From positions 67,368,058 through 67,432,057 of the forward strand of contig NC_092635.1 of assembly GCF_039555335.1 (NCBI RefSeq): a stretch of DNA of 64,000 nt, read 5' to 3'. The translations under genes were made by a program, and so were the position numbers. How positions within the stretch are numbered: position 1 is the stretch's first letter; each line of letters starts with the position of its first letter. Below the pieces are notes generated by a model. It did not search any database, was not told the DNA's origin, and was given only the letters and a program-made list of their open reading frames with translations. This document shows, piece by piece, positions 1-11,026 of this stretch. The DNA is from Amphiura filiformis (taxonomy: Eukaryota; Echinodermata; Ophiuroidea; Amphilepidida; Amphiuridae).

Positions 1-116
1 ACAACGTTCACTCAACTAGCGTATCTTCCCACAAGAAGCTACTCAAATGTTTTAATCATGATTTCCGATGAAGTAATGTCCTTGGACTTGGTAAATTCCG
101 AATGTTTAGATTTTTA
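1..116 (+). repeat. Dispersed repeat R, copy A, left part (split by the 12.6-kb insertion)
   Basis: These bases match 16709-16824 almost base for base, with only a couple of substitutions and no indels. The match continues through CTCCTTAG and then stops abruptly where the CAGGGG terminus begins at 125. The missing continuation resumes at 12740. The left limit of the repeat is outside the window. Confidence 0.9.
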
Positions 117-124
117 CTCCTTAG
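117..124. repeat. Left 8-bp target site duplication CTCCTTAG
   Basis: The octamer lies immediately outside the left terminal inverted repeat. It is duplicated at 12732-12739 and occurs once at the empty site (16825-16832). It fits the nTnnnnAn bias described for hAT target sites. Confidence 0.88.
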
Positions 125-139
125 CAGGGGGGGTGGGAC
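125..139 (+). repeat. Left terminal inverted repeat of the 12.6-kb element
   Basis: CAGGGGGGGTGGGAC, identical over 15 bases to the reverse complement of 12717-12731. Similarity ends directly after these bases. Confidence 0.88.
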
Positions 140-1740
140 GTTGAGGTTTCGATACTAGATTTGGGGTTTTGAGGTTGCAAATGGCGCGAAACTTTGTGTT
201 AAAACCAATGGTGGCATATCCGCTAAGATCGATTACGTTGCCCAATTTCCGTCATCAATATCATTTAAACTACCGAACGCACCTCCGCAAGTTTTGGAAT
301 GTAGCAAGAAAACGTTATTTTGAGCAACTTTTTTCTAGCCCACCTCAGAGGTGGGATGGAGAAATTTTGAGAAAAAAGCATTTGAAATTTGAGTTTTCGC
401 GGGGTTTTGGGGATTTTAGTTTAAAATTTGCCGTTGCATTAATCTCTTCAACAGACTCAAAGCAGTCGGTCGTGTGGGAAGAGGTTATAGTAGCGTACTG
501 GATGTACTGTTTCATAGTTGGACAAGTACATTGTAGCTCGTCGCCGATTATTTCCTGGATTGATTTGATACCGTACGAAGCAATCGGAAGCGTCTGCATG
601 GTATGGAGAAGTCAGCTCTTCTGTTTACAACAAGCTAATAGCTCTGTTTACAAACGTGATGACAACCTGAGCATATTATACTTGATGGTGAGTGTGCGGA
701 GTATTAAAATTTAAATTGGTATAGTAATTTCACTGAGTCGCTTTCTCGAGCTCACTGTTTTCGTACGGTAGGGTCACGGACACTGCCACTATGCAGAAAG
801 CTTATCATTTATATTGCGAGCGAGCACACTGATCAGTGCATGATGTGTCTCTAGTCCACAATAATTATCCATCTCATGATCTATTTAATAATTATAAACT
901 GTCACTGTAAACTGTGTAACCCTGACCATGCTGACCCTGGCCATGGTAATTGCCGTATTAATTGTAATTTCACTAAACTTTTAACCCTTGGCCTTGACGT
1001 AACTCATTTACCGTTCGACGCGTTCACGTTCGTAAAGTTACGAATACCCAAAACTAGATGTAACTTAAGGTAGGTATGCTCATAAAATTTTGAAGTTCAA
1101 TATTTTTAGCTGAAAGTTCTTTCATTTGAAAGAGAATCAAATTACCTAAACAATAAGGGGTCAATCATGTTTCTAGTGCATATACTTTTGAAGTTACAGA
1201 CAAAAATAGTGTCGCCAAATTGCCCAAAATTTTGTGTGTGAGATTGTGACAGCAGGCACATGTACAATGTACACTACTGTATGTGACCCCAGATGACCTC
1301 CTATTCTTTACTGTAAGAAAGCTGTTTTGGATGGACTTGATTTACACAAAAATTGCTTTTGCGCTTTAACGAGTGTCCACTTGGTGGAACATAGATTACA
1401 CTATGTGATAGCTTATGAATCCATTATTATGCTAGTACCAACATACATTGTAAGTCAACATCACTTAGGTTTTGGTTGTCAAAATTAATTTTTAGTAATT
1501 TTTTCCATTGAGCCCCACAGTAAAGCCATTTTTGGACAGTACAGGCACATTCCACTTCCCTATGGACGAACAGCGCCACCTACAGTGTGTGATGTGAGCC
1601 TGGCTACTTAAGGGTACTGTTCGTAAGTAAGTTTAGTGAAATGCAACTTAGGCCTACGACTCGTCACAAGTTACGATTAATTTTGAGACTTACGAAGCTT
1701 CGTAAACTAAAGCTTAGTGAAATGGACACCTTGATCAAAC
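140..1740. other. Left interior of the 12.6-kb element, no gene supported
   Basis: Overlapping reading frames occur on both strands at 181-714 (plus) and 345-599 (minus). The minus frame has a plausible acceptor at about 594 and protein-like composition, but neither resembles a family I know. The rest is AT-rich unique-looking DNA with short repeats of a GTTTAGTGAAATG-like motif near 1630-1730. Confidence 0.4.
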
Positions 1741-1744
1741 TGTA

Positions 1745-2135
1745 ACCCTGGGGCTGGGTGCTGGGGGGGGGGGGGCACTTAACACAAACGACCATACAAG
1801 TATGTTCCCCCGGAAAGACCCCCCCCCCCATTTTGGATTTTGCAGCTCTGAAAGACCCCCTATAAGTGACCAAACTAGAGCTCCGAAAGACCCATGATTT
1901 TGATAATTTCAGCTCTAGAAGGTTTTGTCAGGCAATTTTCAGCCAGAAAGCAAAGCAAGACCCTTGATTGTGACTGTTCGCAGCTCCGAAAGTCCCCATT
2001 TTGCTTGTTTGCAGCTCCAAAAGACCCCCTTTTAACGGGGCAGCTCCCAAAGACCCACCACCTCAAAATTCCGGGGGAACATTCAACATACCCACCAAAT
2101 TTTGTTGATGTGCCGCCCACCCCCCCCCCCCACCC
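1745..2135. repeat. Degenerate minisatellite with C/G homopolymers
   Basis: A loose repeat of a GCAGCTCCGAAAGACCCCC-like unit occurs about six times, separated by variable spacers. It is bounded by runs of G (about 1765) and C (about 2120). No reading frame here is credible. Confidence 0.6.
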
Positions 2136-2165
2136 GGCCAGTATACCCTGCCTATCCCCTGCTAA

Positions 2166-2424
2166 CTAGTGATCTGGACATATGCTGGACAGGGACTCAA
2201 ATTCTCCCACTATAGGAAGAGGAACGTCAGTACTTGACGCTTTAATGTCTTTTGTAGTTGTAGTAAGCCTACATACCTTCGGGGGGGGGGGGCATTTTTG
2301 AATGCCGAGCCCTGACCATGTCTTGGCCCCATACAACATGGAATTTCTCCAATCGCTGTCCATCGACTTCCAACATGTGATTGTCTTGGTGCCTAGCAGG
2401 AAGTTGCAGAATTGCCTGGCTGTC
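2166..2424 (-). CDS. Two 3' exons of an unidentified gene inside the 12.6-kb element
   Basis: On the minus strand an acceptor (GGCAG before 2424) opens a frame of 44 codons with strongly protein-like composition: ILQLPARHQDN at the start, then HMLEVDGQRLEKFHVVWG. It is followed by a run of 12 C (four prolines) and a donor GAAG/GTATGT ending at 2277 in phase 1. The next acceptor, TTCCTCTTCCTATAG, opens an exon at 2209. That exon continues in matching phase for 14 codons to a TAG stop at 2168-2166. The phase match across the intron and the good pyrimidine tract support a real 3' end. The poly-C run probably grew after insertion. I do not recognise the family. It lies on the same strand as the XPG-like exons and may be the end of the same gene. 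Intervening exons were not found. Confidence 0.35.
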
Positions 2425-2451
2425 CTGCCTACTGCCAATATGAACTTTTTA

Positions 2452-3600
2452 TTTATCTCAAGATAATTGTCTCAGGATGATGGATTATCTCAGAATAATT
2501 GATTATCTCAGGATAATTGATTATCTCAATTTATATTGCAAACAGGGACATTGACAGGACAGGACTTGAGATAATTGTTGAGATAATTTGAGAAAATACA
2601 TTGTCTCAAGATGTTTTATCTGGAGATGATAAATTATCTTGATAGTAAATAATAAATTATCTGGAGATCATTATCTTGAGATAATCAATTATCTTCAGAT
2701 GATCAATTACCCTGAGATAATAAATTACCTTGAGACAATTATCTCAAGATAAATATATGGAAATAATAAATTATCTCAAGATAAATATCTCCATAATCTT
2801 TTTGTCCAGAGATAAATCCTGTGAAGATAAATATCTTGAGATAATAAATTATCTCGAAAAAAGACATTATCTCAAGATATTATTTATCTGGAGATCATAA
2901 ATTATCTTGATAGTAAATTATCTTGATAATCTCTAGATGATTAATTTACCCTGAGATAATCAATTATCCAGAGATAATCAATTATCCTGAGATAATTAAT
3001 CATTCTGAGATAATCCATTAACCTGAGACAATTATCTTTAGATAAATGGAAATAATGAATTACCGTATCTCAAGATAAATATCTCCATAAAAAACTTCTC
3101 TCTATATATCTTTTTGTCCAGAGATAAATATCTCATGATGATAAATTATCTTGAGATAATTGATAAGTCACTCGAAAAAATACATTATCTCTAAATCTTT
3201 TTTATCTGGAGATCAATATGTTGAGATAATCTTGAGATAAATTATCTTGAAATAATAAGTTATAATAAGATGACTTATCTCAAAATAATTTATTATTTCA
3301 AGACTCTAATTTGTTATCTTTTATCTGGAAATAAGTGTCTCAAGAAATTATCTCGAGATAAGTTTTATTAATAAATCTCAAGATAATAAATTATCTCAAG
3401 AGAATACATCATCTCAAAACCTTTTTTCTGGAACTAATAAATTCTATAAAATAATCTCAAGATAAATATGTGGTGATGATAAATAGCTCTTATGATAAAT
3501 TATCTCAATTTATATTTTTGAAGTTAAATATATGGAGATAATAGTAATAATGTCAAGATGATAATGTATTAACTCAACTTAATTGATCATCCAGAGGCTA
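2452..3600. repeat. 1.1-kb degenerate array of GATAA/TTATC palindromes
   Basis: Dozens of variants of TTATCTCAAGATAA, AATTATCTGGAGATAA and similar units are packed from about 2452 to 3600. The core unit is itself a dyad, so both strands read alike. Units drift in spacing and sequence, as expected for an old expanding microsatellite. Each unit also contains GATA-factor-like cores (WGATAR), but function is not implied. Confidence 0.85.
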
Positions 3601-4313
3601 TTTAAAGCAAGTACCGGGGTACATGTAAAAAGCTTTTCTTTTTAATTTTTTATGTCATGTAGAATTATTGTTATTATTGTCTTCTGTTTTTTACAGGAAG
3701 CATGCATGATGGTTTGGAAAATGGACCTTGTGATGGCTATACCATGGACATAGGAAACCATTGATTTTTGAATCAACAGCGGGAACTATTCTTGGTGGTT
3801 ATTCAATGGAGCTCAATGGATTTTTCAACCTACGGATTTGTCGCAAACTTCTCACATAGCACTATAACATGATTAGTCGTTTGGATTTAAGTACCAGCAT
3901 TCAGCAGTTGGGGAAAAAAATCAGCATAGTTGAATGAAATACTTAATTGTTAGTAGTTAATGGCATTATGTCAAAGTCTGGCTAACTTTGCAACTAATTT
4001 ATGAGACATTGCACTGTTTCACTGTTTGATGAACTCCAATAATAAACTAAAGGTTAGATCTGCACAATAATTATTTGTGAACAAAAATATTTACGGAAAT
4101 GATTGTGCTCCTGGAGAACAAAACTATGGTAAAGAGCTCCAGAATTACTCCAATAATTACATAAACAACTGAATAATGCACCAACTGCCTGCCAAGATTA
4201 TAATACAGGACATTGATATGATACAGGGTCTTTGAAAGAGCTGTGCAGTCAGAAAATTTAATATATAATGGCACAACAAAAATGATCAGAATAGAGTATG
4301 ATGTTGCGTGGTA
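3601..4313. other. No feature recognised
   Basis: AT-rich interior of the 12.6-kb element. A TTTTTTACAG acceptor-like site near 3695 opens no meaningful frame. Confidence 0.5.
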
Positions 4314-4317
4314 TTAA

Positions 4318-4669
4318 GGGGGTACTACACCCCTCGATAAATTTGTGTCTATTTTTGCATTTTTCTCACAAACTAATAACACAGTGATAACAAAAGTAAT
4401 TATGTATATTATAGGGCAAGGAATCAAATTACTACACTGGAATTTCAGTGACCCAAGACAAGCAATTTATGATAAGAAATAAGGTACCACTAGGATGTAC
4501 CTCGTTTCCTATCATATACTAAACCGCTTGTCTTGAGTCACTGAAATTTCAGTGTAGTAATTGGATTCCTTGCCCCAATAATATACATAACTTTTGTTAC
4601 CAGTGTGTTATTATTTTTGAGAAAAATGCAAAAAATAGTCACAAATTTATCACATGGGTGTAGTACCCC
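4318..4669. mobile_element. Palindromic TTAA-flanked MITE (copy 1)
   Basis: The two halves are inverted copies for most of their length. The left arm begins GGGGGTACTACACCC and the right arm ends GGGTGTAGTACCCC. Both ends abut TTAA (4314-4317 and 4670-4673), as in piggyBac-type insertions. A related copy lies at 5076-5413. Confidence 0.85.
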
Positions 4670-4855
4670 TTAAAGCATCTGCCAATTTTTTTTTTTTAAT
4701 GTTGAAAATTGACCCATATGGTCTGGATAACAATTTGAAAATTGCACCTCAATAGGTGTATAGTGTATAATTTCTTGCATTCACAGTTCCGATTATTACA
4801 ACATATGGGTCAAAAATATTTTTGCAAGCTATAAAATTTACCATTCTGAAGTTAA

Positions 4856-5071
4856 AGAGGAAACCCAGCCAGAGCAGTTCTTCTGGGATAAACCAAACCT
4901 GCCTGGTTATCAAATTAGTTAGTGACAATTTACAAGTGACTAAAACTAATGCATATTTATACTATGCCAGGGTCATTTGTTTGGCAATATTTTCTTAACA
5001 TGATCAAAGACATTTCACTCCCTGGAGGTTTGATTCACCCCAGAAGAACTACTCTGGCGGGGCTTCCTCTT
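4856..5071. mobile_element. Second TTAA-flanked inverted-repeat element
   Basis: The left arm AGAGGAAACCCAGCCAGAG is mirrored by CTCTGGCGGGGCTTCCTCT at the right, with a further matching block around TTCTTCTGGG. TTAA lies at 4852-4855 and 5072-5075. The right TTAA is also the left boundary of the next element. Confidence 0.75.
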
Positions 5072-5075
5072 TTAA

Positions 5076-5413
5076 GGAGACAGTACTACACCCCTGATCA
5101 ATTTTGTGACTAATTTTGCATTTTTCTCAAAAAATAACTACACACTGGTAATAAAAGTTATGTATATTATAGAGGCAAGGAATCCAATTACTTCACTGCA
5201 ATTTCAGTGATTCAAGACAGGTGGTTCATTATATAAATGGGGTATACATTCTAGCGGTACCTCTTTTCTTATCATAAATAACGTATCACTTGTCTTGAGT
5301 CACTGAAATTCCAGTATAATATCTGGATTCCTTGCCCCTATAATATACATAACTTTTGTTACCAGTGTATTATTATTTATAGTCACAAATTTATCAAGGG
5401 GTGTAGTACCACC
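5076..5413. mobile_element. Palindromic TTAA-type MITE (copy 2, degraded right end)
   Basis: Same family and arm order as 4318-4669, for example GGCAAGGAATCCAATTAC and its inverted partner. The left end abuts TTAA at 5072-5075. The right end reads ACCACCTGCA, so the right TTAA is lost. Confidence 0.8.
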
Positions 5414-7305
5414 TGCAAAAATAAAAACCTAGTAAAAATTTCCAGCTATGTAGTAATTGTGATGGTGCTCTTGGAGCATATGATCACAGTGAATCCATGT
5501 TGCAACCATGTAGCATCATAGGGACGCCGGGGCACATGCCCCCCAATCGATTGCAAAGTTTAGAAAATCCAATTGGAAAATTGCCGGAAAATGGATTGTG
5601 CCCCCTCAATCAGCAGCCCTCGAGTTAACCCACGGCACCCACAGCATTTTGCCGTGGGTGCCCATCCCTACTGCCATAATGCCCTCAAAATATGTCCCTT
5701 ACCCAAGGCAGTCACTTGCCGTGCCCTCTAATGAAGTTGCGTCGGTGCCCGGCCCAGCCCTGCCCCTTCATAATAAAATCATCTATCTATGTTTGTGTGT
5801 GTTTTCTTCACTTTTGAGAAATTGCCTTGGCACCCTTCTCAAATTTTCAACAGTTGCCATGATGCCCTCTTGAAATATTACAAACTGCCGTGCTGCCTTG
5901 CCTTTTGAGTGAAAATCCAAGGCAATTAACAACTTGCCCTAAAAAGTTGCTGTGCCCTTCAGATCCTTAATTCGAGGCCTGTCAATCAGACACAGATGCT
6001 TTAATTACCCCCCAATATGATGACCTATGCTATGCCACTGATTACTTCTATTTGATCATTGATGGTGCGTAACATTTAACCTTGGTCCTTTTGGCTCAAA
6101 CACATAAAACTGGAATGAAAGCCCCAAGTAGGTCAAATTATGCATCTCTTGACTGGAATTTTCAAATTTCGCAAGGTTGTCAACCAACCATACTTCCATA
6201 CAGCAATAATCAGCAAAGAAAAAAATGGCAAACCATCTTCTCTGCCACTGAACTATGCGGAGTCTGATACCATTGTTTATATGATATTTACCCATCTTGC
6301 ATGTATTTCTATTCCTACTCAAATGCAACACTGAAATAAATTCAAGCAAAGCAAATGATTATGCTTTTAATTTATTATTCTTTTCATTTTACACATACAA
6401 AGTCATGATTGTTAACATCATCTGCCAGTGATTGTGTTAAAAGTTACCAAATTTGCCTTCAATAATGTAAAGTAATTCTTCAGATACCATGTAAAGAGGT
6501 TTAATAAAATGTTATTTTTATATAGCATGGTTCTACTAAGTCTTGAGATTGTAGTCATTCTTCTCTCATCTTTAATGTCCATTTGCATTTTTTCCCCATT
6601 TTTTGGCAATAGCTTGTGTTCATGGTGATCATAATTCAAAATCTTCATTTCATGAAGAACTAGCTCAGTTTGCTGATCGCAAGGCCATATATTGCCACAT
6701 GACTGAGTTAGCTGGGAGTGTTTCAAAATACTTGCATTTCCCTGACAATAATGATATAGAATTGATGGTTTGAACCCAATACATAAATTTATTGGTCGAG
6801 CTATGAGTTTTAAAATATTGGACGAGACGAAGTCAAGTCCAATATTTTTAACTCATAGCGAGACCAATAAATTTTGTATTGGGCTTTAAAAACATCCAAT
6901 TTTATCATTATGTTTTCAGAATCTTTTTGGTCAAAAACATGACTTTTAGTAAAAATGTGATTTTTGTTAAAAATTTGGTTTTTGGTCAAAATGTGATTTT
7001 TGGTCAAAAATGAGTTTTGGTCAAAAATTGTGGAAAACAATTTTTTGGGGAAAGTGAGCCTATCCAACAAAGTCCAAGTTTTGAGTCCAAGTGTTGATTA
7101 TATTGGACTCTTTAACTCTGTACAAAGTATAGGAAGGAAGATTCTGAGAACATAATAGAAATAAATTGAGTGTATGGGCGAATGGGGTTAGTTGCACCTT
7201 TGAGTCAAAAGAGTTCAGTGTGGGGCACTAATTGGGGGATGGAGGACTACTTAGGTTAAATCATGATATGACTGCTCTTGTGTTTTTTTAACCAAGAACA
7301 AATTT
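5414..7305. other. No gene supported; low-complexity GCCGTGCCC stretch at 5600-5960
   Basis: From about 5600 to 5960 a loose CTTGCCGTGCCCTC-like motif recurs, giving a proline-rich spurious frame. From 6900 to 7030 there is a run of TTTTGGTCAAAAATG-like units. The remainder shows no recognisable coding signal. Short minus-strand frames at 6056-6349 and 6418-6726 lack family resemblance. Confidence 0.45.
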
Positions 7306-7313
7306 GTTTATTT

Positions 7314-7673
7314 CCCAGGGGGTCACTCCCATTGTGGCATGTACACCATCCGCGATAATAAAAATGCGTAAAAAGGGTAGTTTTTCGTGGGTAGACACGA
7401 TCCCGGGCACGATACGTGTGTATCGTGTTTAAGGTGTTAAAACATGAAAAATTGGAAAAAGGGTAGCAAAATTGCAATTGCTAATACGTGGAAATGAAAT
7501 TTAGGGTATGAAATTTGATGCAAGGAATAAAATATGTTTAGGGTGTGAAAACAGGCGTGTGATATCTGTTTAGGGTATCGTTTTAGCCAAGGGTTAAATC
7601 CTTGTTTAAGGTGCATTTTAAAAGTTGATTATCGCGGGAGGTGTACAGGCCACAATGGGAGTGACCCCTGCAG
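7314..7673. mobile_element. Inverted-repeat element with possible 8-bp duplication GTTTATTT
   Basis: The left end contains CAGGGGGTCACTCCCATTGT and the right end its inverted counterpart ending GGGAGTGACCCCTG. GTTTATTT occurs at 7306-7313 and 7674-7681, consistent with an 8-bp target duplication. The arms also share CGCGATAAT further in. The interior has no frame. Confidence 0.7.
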
Positions 7674-7681
7674 GTTTATTT

Positions 7682-9137
7682 AACCAGTCGGTCCGGGCAG
7701 ACGAAGCTCGGGCCCTGATAGGGCCAGGCTCAAACAAAAGGCTCAACCGAAAGCTTACAAGCATGATGTTCTCAGCTGTCTATCCAATCTATCACTACAA
7801 GATTCCTATTTTGGCCATCTGCAGACTGGTACACACAAAGTACCTACACAGTACCAATTATGCCACTGCACAGGATCCACCAGCAGTGGTACTGCACTGG
7901 TTCTAAACTGGTACTCACCTGGTACTGCACAGTACCAGCCAAGTACATGTACCTCCAACTACCTCAGCGATGGTGTACCTGTGCAGGCAGCCCAATATGA
8001 ATCAGGTAGTGTAACTGAGCTTCATAATATTAATCCTAAAACACTTGTTGCCACAGTCCACTGCTTAGATTTAATTTCTAAATTGGAATGTAAAATCTAA
8101 AAGTTACTTGTCGATTGCTTGTTGCCACAAATGTCACAGTAGTACACAGTACACAGACTCGCAGAGGAATGTTTATTGCAACTTTTCGATCTCAAATATG
8201 GTTCCTGACTACCAGTTGCCTGAGTTATCAGTTTCCAGGGCTTGGTCAATATTTTGCCTTACCACACACACCAACCTATAAATTAAAAAAGAAATAGAAT
8301 AAAATATTATTTCACATCGAACAAGTTTTTACTGCAAATTGAAAATGATACGTGGGATACAATGATATTCTGGGAGACAAATTACTGCTGGTGGCAAACA
8401 TTGGCAAAATGGTGCAAGTGATTATGAAAATGCCACTGTTAGCGACAACATTTCAAATTCATTTCAAAGCAGTTTGAGGTACCGGTACTCACGCTTTCTT
8501 ACATGTAGCTCCAACTTCCACTGACATTCTCCGCACAAAGGTGTGAGGTGTACACCACAGCCACAAGAGGGCACACAGAAAAAATAAATTATCAACAAAT
8601 TCACAACTACTTTCCTCATATGAAGTTAAATTAAAGAAATCTTTTTTTTTTACATCAGTGTAAATTTTGAGCACATTTGAAGGTGTAAGGTGACCAAAAC
8701 TGTGACTGAAACTATAGTCTCTTCCCGGAGACTGGCTTAATCACAAATGAATGAGCAAGGGTTTGCCGTAATAAATACAATGTACATTTGCCTACCAAAT
8801 CACAGTTACTTGGCATGGGACAATTACATATTTAGCATTTTAAATCAAAAAAGGATGATTTAAAATTGTATTTAAATATAATGCAGGTTTTTCACAACAT
8901 CCTTAACCCTGCAGTCACATGGCTGCTCACTACAAAAGGGTTGTAATGTTAGCAATACAGCAGGTTTTTTGGGTTGGATTATTTAATGAGTTTGTGTCCC
9001 TAAGTATGTGTAGTAAACTAAAAATCAGTGGCTAAAATACAATGTACATGGCAAATTCCTTTCTATTCAAAAACTAACTTTGCTGAAACTGCAGCCCATT
9101 CATGGTGGATGATCATGGAATTGTCTACATTAGGGAC
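7682..9137. other. Element interior, no gene supported
   Basis: Positions 7820-7980 contain a cluster of GGTAC/GTACC-rich short repeats. A 28-nt minus-strand segment, 8520-8493, has splice signals in phase with the XPG-like exon at 10132-10071, but it is too short to claim. Confidence 0.4.
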
Positions 9138-9385
9138 TGTTCACAAACACTTGTTGGGGGGGGCTGATGCAAAAGGGGGCTCTTAAAAGTTTTGACCCTT
9201 CTAGGGGAGAGGGGCTCTGAAAAATTGACCACAAATTTTCCGGGAAAATTGAGTATATGGGGTTGACCCATAATTTTCATGTCAAAAGGGGCCCTGAAAT
9301 TTTGAGATCTGAAAAGGGGGCCGAAAAATTTTCACGATGAAATTTTTTTTGCATCTGTGCCCCCCAACAAGTGTTTGTGAACGGT
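9138..9385. mobile_element. Short inverted-repeat element with purine-rich interior
   Basis: TTCACAAACACTTGTTGGGG at the left is mirrored by CCCCAACAAGTGTTTGTGAA at the right, about 200 bp apart. The interior is G/A-rich with repeated AAAATT blocks. Confidence 0.7.
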
Positions 9386-9425
9386 TGCTTAATCGATTTT
9401 ACTGTATGATACATGTGTATATACG

Positions 9426-10037
9426 AGGGGGTATCCAAAAGTTTTTGACATCACCCAGAAGTGAAAGAGCTATATTGATGAAATTTTGTCAGTGTAATCA
9501 CTGGTCCTTATGTACATGGTTCAAAAATGGTCTCATAAGTATGTTTACTTTCTTTCCAGGTGGCGCTAGATGGGCAGTAGGCGCATTACCTTTTCATGAT
9601 AAGATCCTCCACTTCCTTGAGTTTCTTCACTGTGGCGCGCCATCCATAAGTGATGGACGCCCACTTCTTGGCTAACCTGTGAGGGACATGTGGCCAGTTT
9701 GGAAATTCCTTTTTCAAAAAGCAACAGTGCAATATGATGGGCAATCATCACCGTGAGATAGCTTTCATTTCATCATAGATTTTATGAGCATTGTAGGCCT
9801 AACCCTTCAAATGCAGGAACCTTAATCACGCTTACGTTCCTCAATTTTCACCATCTTGCAGGTTATGCGCCTATAGCTACTGCCCACCTAGTGCCATCTG
9901 GATAGAAAGTAAACTTATACTTATGAGACCATTTCTGAACCATAATGTACATAAGGACCAGTGATTACACTGACATAATTTCATCAAAATAGCTCTTTCA
10001 CTTCTGGGTGATGTCAACAACTTTTGGATACCCCCTC
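9426..10037. mobile_element. Mariner-like MITE with terminal inverted repeats of nearly 200 bp
   Basis: The left end CGAGGGGGTATCCAAAAG is the inverted copy of the right end CTTTTGGATACCCCCTCG. Both ends abut TA. The inverted match continues inward through blocks such as GAAGTGAAAGAGCTAT and TGGGCAGTAGG, close to 200 bp per arm. The end motif and TA duplication fit Tc1/mariner elements. The ~250-bp core has no transposase frame. Confidence 0.85.
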
Positions 10038-10559
10038 GTACAATGTACATGTCATACATCATAGACTTACTTGCAAACTCATTTTGTGTGGCATGGTGGT
10101 GCAGGGCTCTAGCCTTCTCCTGTCTTTTTCTCCTGATGACATGAAGAAAGAAATGCAAATTTAGATATCAAAATTTGAGGAAAATTGAGGTACATTAGAT
10201 GCATGCATAAACACAAAAGTGAGGTTGAGCTTTACCCAAGGAAAATCTAGTACTTGGGTGTAAAAAAACAAGCAAACACAAACAGAGAAATATTGAAATT
10301 CCCAATGATTACACAGACAGTACAAGTACCCACACAGATTTGGTGCCCTAATTTGTATTTCTTAACTACACTGTATTGGTAAGCACCGGAAAAATGTATG
10401 ATTTTTAGAGCAAATTTTATGCATCAATTTCACAAAATTCCTGATTTGTGTGATTTATCATGTTTATCCATAATATTACCAAAATGTGTGCATTTTCGCA
10501 AAAAGTTCAAATTTGCATTTTTTAAAATTAAATTACGTGGCGCAGAGTTGAATTCGTTA

Positions 10560-10890
10560 AAATTAAGTCCTATGAGCAGTGGCGCATCGTGGTCGCCCTA
10601 CCCCGGGGCTGAAGAAAATTCAATTTTGCCGCCTTCCTCAGCAGCCCGAAAAGGTTGCCCCAATTTTTTACGGTCGCTTGAAAAAGTGAAGAACAAAAAA
10701 AAGGATTTCTTGGCGCTAGCGCCCCAAAAGCAACACATTTTGATATATAGTACAATTTTTTCAAAATTTCCGCCCCTTTTTCTTTACTAATTCTTTTTGC
10801 CGCCCCTTCTTCTTCCGCTGCCCCTTCGATTTGGCCACCCCCTGCTTTGACTCCGGGGGGCTGGCGCCCCCAAAGCCCCCCCAAAATATG
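10560..10890. repeat. GC-rich, CCCC/GGGG-bearing repeat-like block
   Basis: An abrupt rise in GC content, with motifs such as GCCGCCTTCCTCAGC and GGGGGGCTGGCGCCCCC. Overlapping frames on both strands and low complexity argue against a gene. It lies in intron 2 of the XPG-like pseudogene. Confidence 0.4.
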
Positions 10891-10910
10891 CGCATGATGA
10901 GGGCGGTCGA

Positions 10911-11026
10911 CTGCATATCCGTCAGTACACGCTTTTCAATACGGAATAAATGCTAACCTCATCGTGACATCATCCAAGCAGCAAAGTTCATTTCCCATGG
11001 AAAAAGCATGTATTGACGGATATGCA
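10911..11026. mobile_element. Small hairpin element
   Basis: CTGCATATCCGTCAGTACAC at the left is mirrored at the right by a segment ending TGACGGATATGCAG, with about 65 bp between the arms. Confidence 0.65.

Noticed and set aside
181..714. 177-codon plus-strand frame next to the left transposon end
   Set aside because: No family resemblance, basic/aromatic composition typical of an antisense reading, and overlap with a better-looking minus-strand frame.
8493..8520. 28-nt minus-strand exon continuing the XPG-like gene
   Set aside because: Phases fit (phase 1 in, donor GTGAGT out) and it reads EVGATCKKA, but it is too short to be distinguished from chance.
9566..9751. Mariner transposase C-terminus in the MITE core
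   Set aside because: The 61-codon minus frame lacks the D,D(34)D-type motifs and sits partly in the inverted repeat.
10398..10884. Overlapping 130- and 104-codon frames on opposite strands
   Set aside because: GC-rich low-complexity block with homopolymers; no domain on either strand.
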